Below are positions 8,797 to 18,143 of a DNA stretch of 42,600 nt, piece by piece. The notes beneath the pieces were generated by a model, which was not told the origin of the DNA, did not search any database, and worked only from the letters and a program-made list of their open reading frames with translations. Position 1 is the stretch's first letter. The number at the start of each line of letters is the position of its first letter. A program made the position numbers and the translations under genes. This DNA comes from an uncultured Deferribacteraceae bacterium (GTDB taxonomy: Bacteria > Chrysiogenota > Deferribacteres > Deferribacterales > Mucispirillaceae), in the NCBI GenBank assembly GCA_947041225.1, contig CAMRDM010000008.1, positions 1-42,600 on the forward strand. Direction: 5' to 3'.

Positions 8797-8841
8797 TGTA
8801 TATGATCTATATTTATATAGAGTAATTTAGGATAATATATT

Positions 8842-9771
8842 ATGCAAACAACGGTAGCGAAAAAGGTTGAACTTTCAGGCATCGGTTTACACGGTGGCAA
8901 GGTTGTAAGATTAGATATAAGCGAAGCTCCAGTAGATTCAGGTATTCAAATTCGCAGAAGTGATATAGCAAATTCAGAGTATTATAAGTTAACACCATAC
9001 AATGTTGTATCAACTCAGCTTGCAACAACGGTTAATTGTGGCGAACATTCTATATCTACGATTGAGCATTTTATGGGATCGTTTTACGGATTAGGTATAG
9101 ATAATGCGTTTATAGATGTTTCAGGTAGTGAAGTTCCTATACTTGATGGATCGGCTAAGGATATAGTTGAGTCGTTGTTAGAGGTTGGGATAAAATCTTA
9201 CGATAAGCCTCGCAAAATTATTAAAGTTACGAAACCGATAAGATATGAGCTTGATGATAAATATGTAGAGATCGTTCCATCAGATTACGGATTAGATATA
9301 GATTTTATATTAGATTATAAGAATAGTGTAATCGGATCACAGAAGTATAGTTACTATCATAGCAAGCTTAATTTTATTAATGATATAGCGTTTGCAAGAA
9401 CGTTTGGTTTTGAGAAAGAGGTTGAAGCGTTACGTTCTATGGGTTTAGCTAGAGGTGGATCTTTAGAGAATGCAATAGTTGTTGATGGCGATCAGATATT
9501 AAATCCAGATGGTTTAAGATCACGAGATGAGTTTGTCCGTCATAAGATTTTAGATATTTTAGGTGATTTAGCGTTAATCGGTTATCGTTTACAAGGTAAG
9601 ATTAGAGCGTTCAAATCGGGACATAATCTTAATAATTTATTTGCAAGATCGATGCTTGAGGCGACAGATAGTTATGATATATTAGAAGCAGATAGTTCCG
9701 TTAAGGGTATTAATAGTTTTCAAGTTACAAATCCTCTTGGTGGTCATATAAACAGCACTATTAACTACTAA
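8842..9771 (+). CDS. lpxC: UDP-3-O-acyl-N-acetylglucosamine deacetylase LpxC
   Basis: Zinc deacetylase that commits UDP-acyl-GlcNAc to lipid A, so the cell has a lipopolysaccharide-type outer membrane. It has 309 residues, the normal length. Zinc ligands are visible: His76 in STIEHFMGSFYGLGIDN, and His234 with Asp238 in RHKILDILGDL. The N-terminus TVAKKVELSGIGLHGG and the SEVPILDGSA loop are typical. It uses the fatty-acid pathway encoded at the left edge. It is divergently placed against comEC, and any promoter must lie in the 45-bp gap or inside the 5' end of comEC. A short terminator follows. Confidence 0.96.
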   Translation: MQTTVAKKVELSGIGLHGGKVVRLDISEAPVDSGIQIRRSDIANSEYYKLTPYNVVSTQLATTVNCGEHSISTIEHFMGSFYGLGIDNAFIDVSGSEVPILDGSAKDIVESLLEVGIKSYDKPRKIIKVTKPIRYELDDKYVEIVPSDYGLDIDFILDYKNSVIGSQKYSYYHSKLNFINDIAFARTFGFEKEVEALRSMGLARGGSLENAIVVDGDQILNPDGLRSRDEFVRHKILDILGDLALIGYRLQGKIRAFKSGHNLNNLFARSMLEATDSYDILEADSSVKGINSFQVTNPLGGHINSTINY

Positions 9772-9790
9772 TATATGTCGTTGTGTTAAT

Positions 9791-9811
9791 CGTTGTTAGA
9801 TAACGTTTTTT
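9791..9811 (+). terminator. Short terminator-like hairpin after lpxC
   Basis: CGTTGT (9791-9796) pairs with ATAACG (9800-9805), with one G-T pair and a 3-base loop, and six T follow. The stem is short, so this is tentative. It would separate lpxC from mqnC, which lies 175 bp downstream of lpxC. Confidence 0.4.
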
Positions 9812-9946
9812 CAGCGATTATTTTTAATATTCAGTTATATAAAAGTTCACATTATTTTATTATATCTTATTTCAATAAAAACCCTTTTAAAAAAGTGATA
9901 TTTGTATTAGAATACCGATTAGTATTATTGGAAGAGGTATAAGATT

Positions 9947-10984
9947 TTGAAAGCAAATATTGACGTAAAACGTATTAGTTACGATGAAGCGGTTGAATTA
10001 TATAAAACAAAAGATATATTAGAGCTAGGCGAACTAGCAAATTCTATAAGAAAGCTTAAACATGCAGATAATATTGTTAGTTATGTAATAGATAGAAATA
10101 TCAATTACACAAATATCTGTTGTTGTAAGTGCAAGTTTTGTGCATTTTATAGAGATATTAAATCAGATGAAGCTTATTTGATAAATGAAGAGGAGTTATC
10201 GGCAAAGATAGAGGAGACTTTATCATTGAACGGTACACAGATACTTCTACAAGGTGGACTTCATCCAACGTTAAAGATTGAGTATTACGAAGATCTGCTA
10301 CGTTTCATGAAAAAGTATCCTATATGGTTACATGCGTTTTCGCCTCCTGAGATTTTTCATATAGCGTTAGTATCGAAGTTATCAATTAAGGAGACGATTT
10401 CGAGATTAGTTAAAGCTGGTCTTGACTCTATTCCGGGTGGTGGTGCAGAGATTTTAGATGATAATTCAAGAAATGAAGTATCGCCTAATAAGATTTCATC
10501 ACAGGAGTGGCTAGATGTTATGGAGGAGGCTCATGCACAAGGACTTAGAACAACATCGACGATGATGTTTAGAAAGACAGATAGTGCAGAGGTTATCATC
10601 GGACATTTAGATAAGCTTAGAGAGCTTCAAGATAAGACTGGTGGCTTTACGGCATTTATTCCATGGCCATTTCAAACGGGCAATTCAGAGATAGATGATG
10701 AAGAAGTTACAGCAATAGAGTATTTAAAAGTATTAGCTATATCAAGAATATATTTAGATAATATAGATAACATTCAAGTTTCATGGGTAACTCAAGGCGA
10801 TAAGATCGGACAACTGGGATTATTATACGGCGGTAATGATTTTGGTTCAGTTATGATTGAAGAGAATGTTGTTAAAGCAGCAGGTGCTGATTTTAGATTA
10901 AACACAGAAGAGATAAGATATTTAATAACTGCAGCAGGATTTATTCCAAGACAACGTAATATGCAATATGAACTAATTGGTTAA
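9947..10984 (+). CDS. mqnC: Cyclic dehypoxanthine futalosine synthase MqnC
   Basis: Radical SAM enzyme of the futalosine menaquinone pathway that cyclises dehypoxanthine futalosine. It has 345 residues. The cluster motif is the family's Cys-x3-Cys-x2-Cys in NICCCKCKFCAFYR, here with two extra cysteines where Val-Thr is usual. QILLQGGLHP, HAFSPPEI, GLDSIPGGGAEIL and GGFTAFIPWPFQ are all family signatures and separate it from CofH and MqnE. The start is TTG at 9947, with AAGAGG 9 bases upstream. It stands apart from other mqn genes, which are not in the window. It implies respiration with menaquinone. Confidence 0.92.
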   Translation: MKANIDVKRISYDEAVELYKTKDILELGELANSIRKLKHADNIVSYVIDRNINYTNICCCKCKFCAFYRDIKSDEAYLINEEELSAKIEETLSLNGTQILLQGGLHPTLKIEYYEDLLRFMKKYPIWLHAFSPPEIFHIALVSKLSIKETISRLVKAGLDSIPGGGAEILDDNSRNEVSPNKISSQEWLDVMEEAHAQGLRTTSTMMFRKTDSAEVIIGHLDKLRELQDKTGGFTAFIPWPFQTGNSEIDDEEVTAIEYLKVLAISRIYLDNIDNIQVSWVTQGDKIGQLGLLYGGNDFGSVMIEENVVKAAGADFRLNTEEIRYLITAAGFIPRQRNMQYELIG

Positions 10985-11017
10985 GATCCTATTAGCTTTT
11001 AAGGATAAGTAAATTAG

Positions 11018-12586
11018 ATGACAATATTGAGAATATCATCAAGCACACCTATTGAAGTAATACGAGTAACACTTTCAGATGTATATGGTCTGAAGGTGTC
11101 GGATTACGAAATCACTGAATCGATTGATCCAGCATATAAGAATATAGAGATTTACTCTGTACCCGATATCCTTATCGACAATGTTGTGGTATTTAGTACA
11201 GATACGGATCAATATGTTGGATACATATCAATATATCCACAACTAACAAATTTATATCCAGAGCCGTTTGACTATATGATCAATCTTCTTAATGAGAGTG
11301 GTATATGTTATAATGTTGATTACGATGTAATCAGAAGTGCATACGATAGTTATATCAATAAAGAGTTGATAATAGATAAAGTTGTAGCTCGTGGTAAGAA
11401 AGCTATAAACGGAAAGAATGCAGAGATCACTATTCATTTTGATGAGTTCAATAGACGTCCAGCGATAGATGATTTAGGTAGAGTAGATTATAAGACGGTA
11501 GATTTATTTGCAGTAGCAGAGAAGGGAGATATCTTACTTACTAAGAAACCTGCAACAGATGGAACATACGGTATAACTGTACGAGATGAGCATGTTAGAC
11601 AATCTAAAGGAACAGATGTTGAGATACATATTGGAGAGGGTGTAACGCTTAATGAAACGGGTATAGTTTATGTTTCGACAACGAGTGGGTATATACATTT
11701 TGATTCAAAGAAGATAGCTGTATCTGAGGTATATGTTGTCGATAACAATGTTGATTACACAACAGGTAATATATCTTTTAACGGTTTAGTTCATGTTCGT
11801 GGCGATGTTATCCCTGGGTTTAAGGTGTACGGAGAAGATGGTATAATAGTAGACGGTATCTGTCAAGATGTGGAGTTAACATCTAAGGGAAATATTGTTC
11901 TTCGCACAGGTATAAAGAGTACAGGTAACTCACTTATTATGGCAGATGGCGATGTATCATTTGGTTATGCAGAGAATGTAAAGATATATTCAAAGCGTAA
12001 TATAATTATAAAGAAGTATGCTTATAATTGTGAGTTGTATGCAGGTGAGCGTATAATCGCTAATTCTGCGGAGGGTATTATTGCAGGTGGAGTTGTTAGG
12101 GCATTTTCTGAGGTATCTGTAAAACATTTAGGTTCATCTGGTAACTCTAATTTTTCTGTTATCTTAGGGAGTAAATATTTTGTTGAGGAAGAGGTTGGAG
12201 TTATTCGTAAGGAGAAGCTACGACTAATTGATGCTATAGAGAAGATTGTACTTACGGTTAAGCGAGCAGAGTTATCTCAACCAGATAATGTAGGACATCA
12301 TAAGATAGGTAAGTTATTAGAGATGAAGGCATCATTTTCTTCTTTAGTAGATGATTTAGATAAGAAAGAGAAGGGATTACTAAGTGATAATGTAGTTAGA
12401 GATGCACGATTAAAAGTTATGAATAAGGCGTTTGATGGAGTGAAGGTAATGTTTCACAATTCATCATATACGATTAAAGAAGAGATGAATAGAGTTGTGT
12501 TTTATTTTGATCATAAATATAACGAAGTAGCTTGGGTTAATATTAAAGATATGGCGGCGATAGAGGGTAATGGAGAAGATAAATAA
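11018..12586 (+). CDS. fapA: FapA-family (DUF342) flagellar assembly protein A
   Basis: Member of the FapA/DUF342 family, linked to flagellar assembly or polar placement in some bacteria; the mechanism is not settled. It has 522 residues. After an N-terminal domain, the middle (about 135-390) is a repetitive glycine- and valine-rich run with motifs such as KPATDGTYGITV, VRGDVIPGFKVYGEDGIIVDG and IIANSAEGIIAGGVVRAFSE, as expected of a beta-helix. The last 130 residues are helical and charged. It overlaps uvrA by 17 bp and opens the motility run that continues to cheB. Confidence 0.85.
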   Translation: MTILRISSSTPIEVIRVTLSDVYGLKVSDYEITESIDPAYKNIEIYSVPDILIDNVVVFSTDTDQYVGYISIYPQLTNLYPEPFDYMINLLNESGICYNVDYDVIRSAYDSYINKELIIDKVVARGKKAINGKNAEITIHFDEFNRRPAIDDLGRVDYKTVDLFAVAEKGDILLTKKPATDGTYGITVRDEHVRQSKGTDVEIHIGEGVTLNETGIVYVSTTSGYIHFDSKKIAVSEVYVVDNNVDYTTGNISFNGLVHVRGDVIPGFKVYGEDGIIVDGICQDVELTSKGNIVLRTGIKSTGNSLIMADGDVSFGYAENVKIYSKRNIIIKKYAYNCELYAGERIIANSAEGIIAGGVVRAFSEVSVKHLGSSGNSNFSVILGSKYFVEEEVGVIRKEKLRLIDAIEKIVLTVKRAELSQPDNVGHHKIGKLLEMKASFSSLVDDLDKKEKGLLSDNVVRDARLKVMNKAFDGVKVMFHNSSYTIKEEMNRVVFYFDHKYNEVAWVNIKDMAAIEGNGEDK

Positions 12587-15383
12587 TATAGTTATTCGTG
12601 GTGCGAGACAACATAACTTAAAAAACATAGATATAGATATACCTAAAGATCAGTTGGTGGTAATTACAGGAGTTTCAGGATCGGGTAAATCGACTCTTGC
12701 TTTTGATACGTTATATGCTGAAGGACAAAGAAGGTATGTTGAGTCTTTATCATCGTATGCTAGACAATTTTTAGAGTTGATGGATAAACCAGATGTAGAT
12801 TTAATAGAGGGTTTATCTCCGGCTATAAGTATAGAGCAGAAATCAATTAGCCGTAATCCGAGATCAACAGTTGGTACGATCACGGAGATATATGATTATA
12901 TGCGTCTACTTTTTGCAAGAGTAGGAGATGTTTACTGTCCATGTTGCGGTAAGAAAATAGAAACCTTTACTGTTCAGAATATGGTTGATGATCTTCTTAA
13001 ATTAGATGAGGGTAGTAAGCTGGAGATTTTATCTCCAGTTATACGAGGTAAGAAGGGAGAGTTCAAAAAGTATTTTAAAGATCTGTTGAAAGAAGGTTTT
13101 GTAAGAGCGTATTTTGATAAAAAATTAATAAGATTAGAAGAAGAAATTGTCGTCGATAAGAAAGTTAAACATGATGTATCTATATTAGTTGATAGACTTG
13201 TTAATAAGCCTGAAAATAAGCGTAGAATTACAGACTCAGTTGAGATTGCACTTCGTAAATCAGAGGGGCTTGTTGAGGTTATTATAGATGGTAGTAGTAC
13301 AAAATTATATAATGAGAAATTTGCGTGTATAGATTGTGGTATAAGTATAGCTGAAGTTGAGCCTAGAATATTCTCATTTAATAATCCGTATGGAGCTTGT
13401 CCTGTTTGTGAGGGGATTGGTGAGAAAGCTGTATTTGATGAGGAGTCTATCGTTGTAGACAGTAGTTTATCTATACGAGATGGAGCTATATCCTTATGGG
13501 TTGGAGTAGATAATTTTCATCATTACAACATGCTAAATACTTTATCAGAGAAGTATAAGATAAACTTAGAGAAGAGTTGGAGTTCGCTTTCTAAAGCGTC
13601 TAAGGATATTATTTTATATGGAGTTGAAGAGCCGTTACGTCTTTATACTTTTAGAGGCGATAAGAAGGTTTTTTACGATAAGAAGTTTAAAGGAGCGGTT
13701 GGAGATTTAGAGGAGATGTTATACTCAAACTCATCAACGAGTGTAGATAAAGCGAAGAAGTGTATGACTTTTCAACCGTGTAGAGCGTGTGGTGGAGCAA
13801 GACTTAAACAAGATAGTTTATCGGTAAAACTTGATGGTAAGAATATATCAGAAGTTACGAGTATGAATATATCTGAGGCTAGATTATTTTTTGATAGTTT
13901 AGAGTTTAACGGTTTCAAGTTAGAGATAGCGACAAAGATTATTAGAGAGATTTTGCGTAGATTAAATTTCTTAATAAATGTTGGAATAGATTATATTACA
14001 CTAAACAGAAGTTCAGGAACATTATCAGGTGGTGAGTCTCAAAGGATCAGACTTGCAACGCAGATAGGATCAGGATTAACGGGAGTATTATATGTACTTG
14101 ATGAACCGTCGATAGGTTTACATCAACGTGATAATGATATGTTAATTGAGACACTTAAAAATTTACGAGATATAGGAAATTCAGTAATAGTTGTCGAGCA
14201 TGATGAGGATACGATTTTAGCATCAGATTACGTTATAGATATGGGTCCGTACGCTGGACGTAAAGGTGGCGAAGTTGTTTTCGCAGGTGCTCCAAAAGAG
14301 TTGTTGAAATCAGAAGAGTCTTTGACAGCAAAATATATTAACGGTAAGTTGAAGATAGAGCTTCCAGATAAAAGAGTTGAAGCAGGCGATAAGTTTATAT
14401 CTATAAAAGGTGCGACTGAGCATAATTTAAAGAATATAGATGCGAAGTTTCCGATAGGTTTAATAACGGCAGTAACGGGTGTATCAGGATCAGGTAAGTC
14501 AACATTGGTGTTAGATATTTTATATCCAGCTATAATGAAGAGACTTCATGGCTCAAGCATGGCGATCGGTAAGCATAAATCGGTAGATGGTTGCGATCAT
14601 ATAGATAAGGTTATAAAAATCGATCAATCGCCGATAGGTAGAACACCAAGAAGTAATCCTGCAACGTACACAGATCTGTTTAAAGATATTAGGGATATTT
14701 TTACGATGTTACCAGAGGCTAAACGTAGAGGATACACAGCGGGTAGATTTTCTTTTAATAAGAAAGGTGGTAGATGTGAGTCTTGTCAAGGCGATGGATT
14801 TATAAAGATAGAGATGCACTTTCTTCCAGATATGTATGTGAAGTGCGATGTATGTAGTGGTAATAGATATAATAGAGATACGTTAGATATCGTGTATAAA
14901 GAGAGAAATATCGCTGATGTATTATTTATGACGGTTAATCAAGCGTACGAATTTTTTGATAATATTCCAAAACTTAAAGCAAAATTAAATGTCTTAAGAG
15001 ATGTTGGATTAGGTTATATTAAGTTAGGACAAGCGGCGACGACATTATCAGGTGGAGAGTCGCAACGTGTAAAGCTTGCAAAAGAATTAATGAAAAGATC
15101 GACAGGTAAAACGTTATATCTTTTTGATGAGCCTACAACAGGTCTACATTTTGATGATATTCATAAGTTAGTCAATATTTTTCAAGAGCTTAGAGATATC
15201 GGAAATACGATAATAATAATAGAGCATAACTTAGATGTAATAAAAGTTGCAGATTTTATAATTGATTTAGGTAGAGAGGGTGGAATTAGAGGTGGAGAGG
15301 TTCTTTTCACAGGTACTCCAGAAGAGTGTGCAAAGTGTGAGGACTCATTTACAGGGCAGTATTTGGCTACAAAATTAAATTAA
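12570..15383 (+). CDS. uvrA: Excinuclease ABC subunit A
   Basis: Damage-recognition ATPase of nucleotide excision repair. It has 937 residues, the normal length, with two ABC modules: Walker A GVSGSGKSTLAFDTLYAEG near 34 and GVSGSGKSTLVLDILYP near 640, signature LSGGESQRIRLA and LSGGESQRVKLA, and two ATP-site DEP motifs. Zinc-binding cysteines are present in CPCCGKK, in CxxC pairs around 253-280 (CIDCG, CPVCEG) and in CESCQGDG/CDVCSGN. Its start lies inside the end of fapA, so it is embedded in the motility operon and translationally coupled to fapA, though its role is DNA repair. Confidence 0.97.
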   Translation: MEKINNIVIRGARQHNLKNIDIDIPKDQLVVITGVSGSGKSTLAFDTLYAEGQRRYVESLSSYARQFLELMDKPDVDLIEGLSPAISIEQKSISRNPRSTVGTITEIYDYMRLLFARVGDVYCPCCGKKIETFTVQNMVDDLLKLDEGSKLEILSPVIRGKKGEFKKYFKDLLKEGFVRAYFDKKLIRLEEEIVVDKKVKHDVSILVDRLVNKPENKRRITDSVEIALRKSEGLVEVIIDGSSTKLYNEKFACIDCGISIAEVEPRIFSFNNPYGACPVCEGIGEKAVFDEESIVVDSSLSIRDGAISLWVGVDNFHHYNMLNTLSEKYKINLEKSWSSLSKASKDIILYGVEEPLRLYTFRGDKKVFYDKKFKGAVGDLEEMLYSNSSTSVDKAKKCMTFQPCRACGGARLKQDSLSVKLDGKNISEVTSMNISEARLFFDSLEFNGFKLEIATKIIREILRRLNFLINVGIDYITLNRSSGTLSGGESQRIRLATQIGSGLTGVLYVLDEPSIGLHQRDNDMLIETLKNLRDIGNSVIVVEHDEDTILASDYVIDMGPYAGRKGGEVVFAGAPKELLKSEESLTAKYINGKLKIELPDKRVEAGDKFISIKGATEHNLKNIDAKFPIGLITAVTGVSGSGKSTLVLDILYPAIMKRLHGSSMAIGKHKSVDGCDHIDKVIKIDQSPIGRTPRSNPATYTDLFKDIRDIFTMLPEAKRRGYTAGRFSFNKKGGRCESCQGDGFIKIEMHFLPDMYVKCDVCSGNRYNRDTLDIVYKERNIADVLFMTVNQAYEFFDNIPKLKAKLNVLRDVGLGYIKLGQAATTLSGGESQRVKLAKELMKRSTGKTLYLFDEPTTGLHFDDIHKLVNIFQELRDIGNTIIIIEHNLDVIKVADFIIDLGREGGIRGGEVLFTGTPEECAKCEDSFTGQYLATKLN

Positions 15384-15398
15384 GAAGTAATGTAAGGA

Positions 15399-17348
15399 AT
15401 GATGACTAGAGCGAGCTATAAAATATTGTTAACATCATTGTTACTGGTATTTCTTTGTCCAGTTACAGTATTGGCATCTAAGGTTTTAGATAATGCTAAC
15501 TGGGAACTGGTATTGCTTGACAGAACAGAGAAAGTCAAACGATCGACTTATGTTGATATTGCAGATCGTATGAATGATTTCTATAGAGCTAACAAGGGGA
15601 GTAATGATGGAGCAAGAGCAATTCAAATTGCTGCTAGATCGTTGTCGTCAAGTTTCAGAAGATTTAAAGTTCGATCAGATATAGATAAGGCGTTAGAGTA
15701 TTATAGAGTATTGCAGAATAAGTTTAACATATCGATATCAAGAGACTCATATATCGACGCATCAGATATATATCTTCAAATAAGAGATAGATCATCAGCT
15801 AGGTTTATATTAAATAGATTGATAGCAAAATATCCAACATCAACACAAGCCGAAACGGCTAGAAAGAAGTTAGTGACTATTAATAAGTCATCTCCTCCAT
15901 CGACATCAGGTTCTGCTAAACGAGATGAAAGCATCGCAAAACGTGAAGCTGAACAGCAGAGTAATGCTCGCAATAGTCGTAATAGAAATAATGCTAATAA
16001 AGATCGTGAAAATAATCAGAGTAAGCGTGTAGTTGAACAAAATAGAAATAGAGAAAAAAAGAGTATTGATGCAGATAAAGAGTTAGCATTAAAAGCAGCT
16101 AGTTTTATCGGTTTATCAGATGTGAAAGATGAAATTGTACAAGTTAAAGGTGTGCGATATTTTTCTGCGAAGGATTATACGAGAGTAGTAATAGATACCT
16201 CAAGTACGGCACAGTATCGTAGTATTTGGCTTAGTGAGGATAAGAAGAGTAATTTACCTCCAAGATTAACCTTAGATATATCTTCATCATCGCTTAGCAC
16301 AGAGTTATCGAATAATATTGTGATTAAGGATGGGTTATTAAGTTCTGTAAGAGTTGGCTTTAATGAACCAAATAAGCGAACAAGGGTAGTGTTAGATTCT
16401 GAAAATGTTCGAGATTTCACGATATTTCAAATGACTAATCCGAGTAGAATAGTTGTAGATGTGTTTGATAAAAAACGAGATGAACAGTCAATCAATCTTC
16501 CAGCGGTTGCAAAAGTTATAGAGCGAAACAGTAATGAAGGTAGTGGTAATAATAGTGTCGATAGTTCGGATCTTTCAACAGATGATATAATTAAGAGTAT
16601 AGAGTCAAACACGAGAATATCTAATAAAAGTGCAGATGATTTTGCAGGTAAAGAGCTTACATTGGGTACTGCGCTTGGCTTAAAAATTAGAACAATAGTG
16701 ATTGATGCTGGACATGGTGGTAAAGATCCTGGAGCAACTTATGGCAGGTTGAAAGAGAAAGATGTTGTTTTAGATATCGCAAAAAAAGTGAGAGATTTAT
16801 TAAGTAAGGATAAGGATCTGAAAGTATATATGACAAGATCGAAAGATATTTTTATACCGTTAGAGGAGCGCACGGCTATTGCAAATAAGTATAAAGCAGA
16901 TCTGTTTGTATCGATCCATGCGAACGCTGCAAGAAATAAAAAAGCATCAGGAGTTGAGACATATGTTTTCAATGTAACTAATGATAGAGCAGCGTTAGAG
17001 GTTGCAGCTTTAGAAAATCAAGCGACAACAAAATCTATTTCAGATCTTCAAGGTATATTAAAAGATATATTGAAATACTCTAAATTAGAGGAGTCGTTAC
17101 TTTTAGCAGGTTCTGTTCAGAAGGCGTTGGTTAAAAAAGTTAGGCTATCTAAATCTCAAAATAAAGGTGTAAAGCAGGCACCGTTTTATGTTTTAGTAGG
17201 TGCAACAATGCCGTCTATATTGATAGAGACAGGTTTTTTATCACATGCAGGAGATGCGAAAAAGTTATCAACATCTAGCTATAGAAGTCAGATAGCAGAA
17301 GGTATCTATCAAGGGTTGAGAGATTATATTGAAAAGTATAATTACTAG
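15399..17348 (+). CDS. N-acetylmuramoyl-L-alanine amidase, AmiC-like
   Basis: Periplasmic zinc amidase that cuts the peptide from peptidoglycan glycan strands. A signal peptide (residues 1-27, ending LASK) leads into a helical, tetratricopeptide-like part (about 30-165), a low-complexity Asn/Arg/Lys linker (165-225), an AMIN-type domain (about 235-350) and an Amidase_3 domain from 431 to 649. Zinc and catalytic residues are seen: His439 in DAGHGG, Glu453, His507 in SIHAN and Glu610 in LIETGF. ATG at 15402 is an equally possible start. It lies 15 bp after uvrA and 9 bp before fliR, so it may open the wall for flagella or act in cell separation. Confidence 0.9.
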   Translation: MMTRASYKILLTSLLLVFLCPVTVLASKVLDNANWELVLLDRTEKVKRSTYVDIADRMNDFYRANKGSNDGARAIQIAARSLSSSFRRFKVRSDIDKALEYYRVLQNKFNISISRDSYIDASDIYLQIRDRSSARFILNRLIAKYPTSTQAETARKKLVTINKSSPPSTSGSAKRDESIAKREAEQQSNARNSRNRNNANKDRENNQSKRVVEQNRNREKKSIDADKELALKAASFIGLSDVKDEIVQVKGVRYFSAKDYTRVVIDTSSTAQYRSIWLSEDKKSNLPPRLTLDISSSSLSTELSNNIVIKDGLLSSVRVGFNEPNKRTRVVLDSENVRDFTIFQMTNPSRIVVDVFDKKRDEQSINLPAVAKVIERNSNEGSGNNSVDSSDLSTDDIIKSIESNTRISNKSADDFAGKELTLGTALGLKIRTIVIDAGHGGKDPGATYGRLKEKDVVLDIAKKVRDLLSKDKDLKVYMTRSKDIFIPLEERTAIANKYKADLFVSIHANAARNKKASGVETYVFNVTNDRAALEVAALENQATTKSISDLQGILKDILKYSKLEESLLLAGSVQKALVKKVRLSKSQNKGVKQAPFYVLVGATMPSILIETGFLSHAGDAKKLSTSSYRSQIAEGIYQGLRDYIEKYNY

Positions 17349-17357
17349 TGGGTATAT

Positions 17358-18143
17358 ATGAATTTTGAGGAATTATTAGAACCGACTCGCCTTATAACAT
17401 TCTTCTTTGTGTTTATACGTATTAATGCTATAATGTTTACAGCGCCGATCTTTAGTTCAACGGTTATAAATAATCCATTACGTATTATGTTAAGTACGAT
17501 AATAGCGTTATTAGTTGCTCCAAATATTCCTCGTTTAACGGTAGTAGATCCGAGTGTATTATGGTTAATTTTGACAGCAAGCAAGGAGATTTTGATAGGT
17601 GTAACTATTGGAGTTATGACAAGTTTGCTTTTTTCAGCGGTTCAGTTTGGAGGATATTTAGTAGATTATCAGATGGGTTTTTCGATGGTATCGGTTCTAG
17701 ATCCATCATCAAATGCGTCTATGTCGTTTTCAGGTCAGGTTTATAATATTCTTGCTACGTTGATTTATTTATCGATCTATGGGCACCATATATTTTTAAG
17801 GGCGATTATGACAAGTTTTGATTATCTTCCTTTAGCTGATTTCCCTTATAATCAAGAGGCGTTGCTTTTTGTAATATTAACATTTACGAGGGTATTTATT
17901 GTTGCCTTACAGATAACAGCGCCGGTATTTATAGCGTTGATGGTAACAAATGCAGTGATGGGATTTATGGCACGTTTAGTACCACAGATAAATCTTATGG
18001 TTATAGGTTTTCCGATTAAGATAGGTATAGGTGCTATATTTTTAACGTTAGGATTACCTTTATTTTATGTAGTGTTTGAGAAGATAATGAATGAATATTT
18101 TCGAACGATATTAAGTTTTTTCAATAAGATGGCTGGTCAATAA
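17358..18143 (+). CDS. fliR: Flagellar export gate protein FliR
   Basis: Integral membrane component of the flagellar type III export gate. It has 261 residues with several hydrophobic segments and the family stretches RINAIMFTAPIFSS, GGYLVDYQMGFSM(VSVLDP) and MARLVPQINLMVIGFPIKIGIG. The stop codon overlaps the flhB start (TAATG), the classic fliR-flhB coupling. fliP and fliQ, which usually precede fliR, are not in the window; here the gene before it is an amidase. Confidence 0.95.
   Translation: MNFEELLEPTRLITFFFVFIRINAIMFTAPIFSSTVINNPLRIMLSTIIALLVAPNIPRLTVVDPSVLWLILTASKEILIGVTIGVMTSLLFSAVQFGGYLVDYQMGFSMVSVLDPSSNASMSFSGQVYNILATLIYLSIYGHHIFLRAIMTSFDYLPLADFPYNQEALLFVILTFTRVFIVALQITAPVFIALMVTNAVMGFMARLVPQINLMVIGFPIKIGIGAIFLTLGLPLFYVVFEKIMNEYFRTILSFFNKMAGQ

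Noticed and set aside
7937-8830. Plus-strand open frames within comEC (7937-8155 and 8492-8830)
   Set aside because: They are low-complexity, Ile-rich mirror frames of a membrane protein, with no ribosome site or family features.
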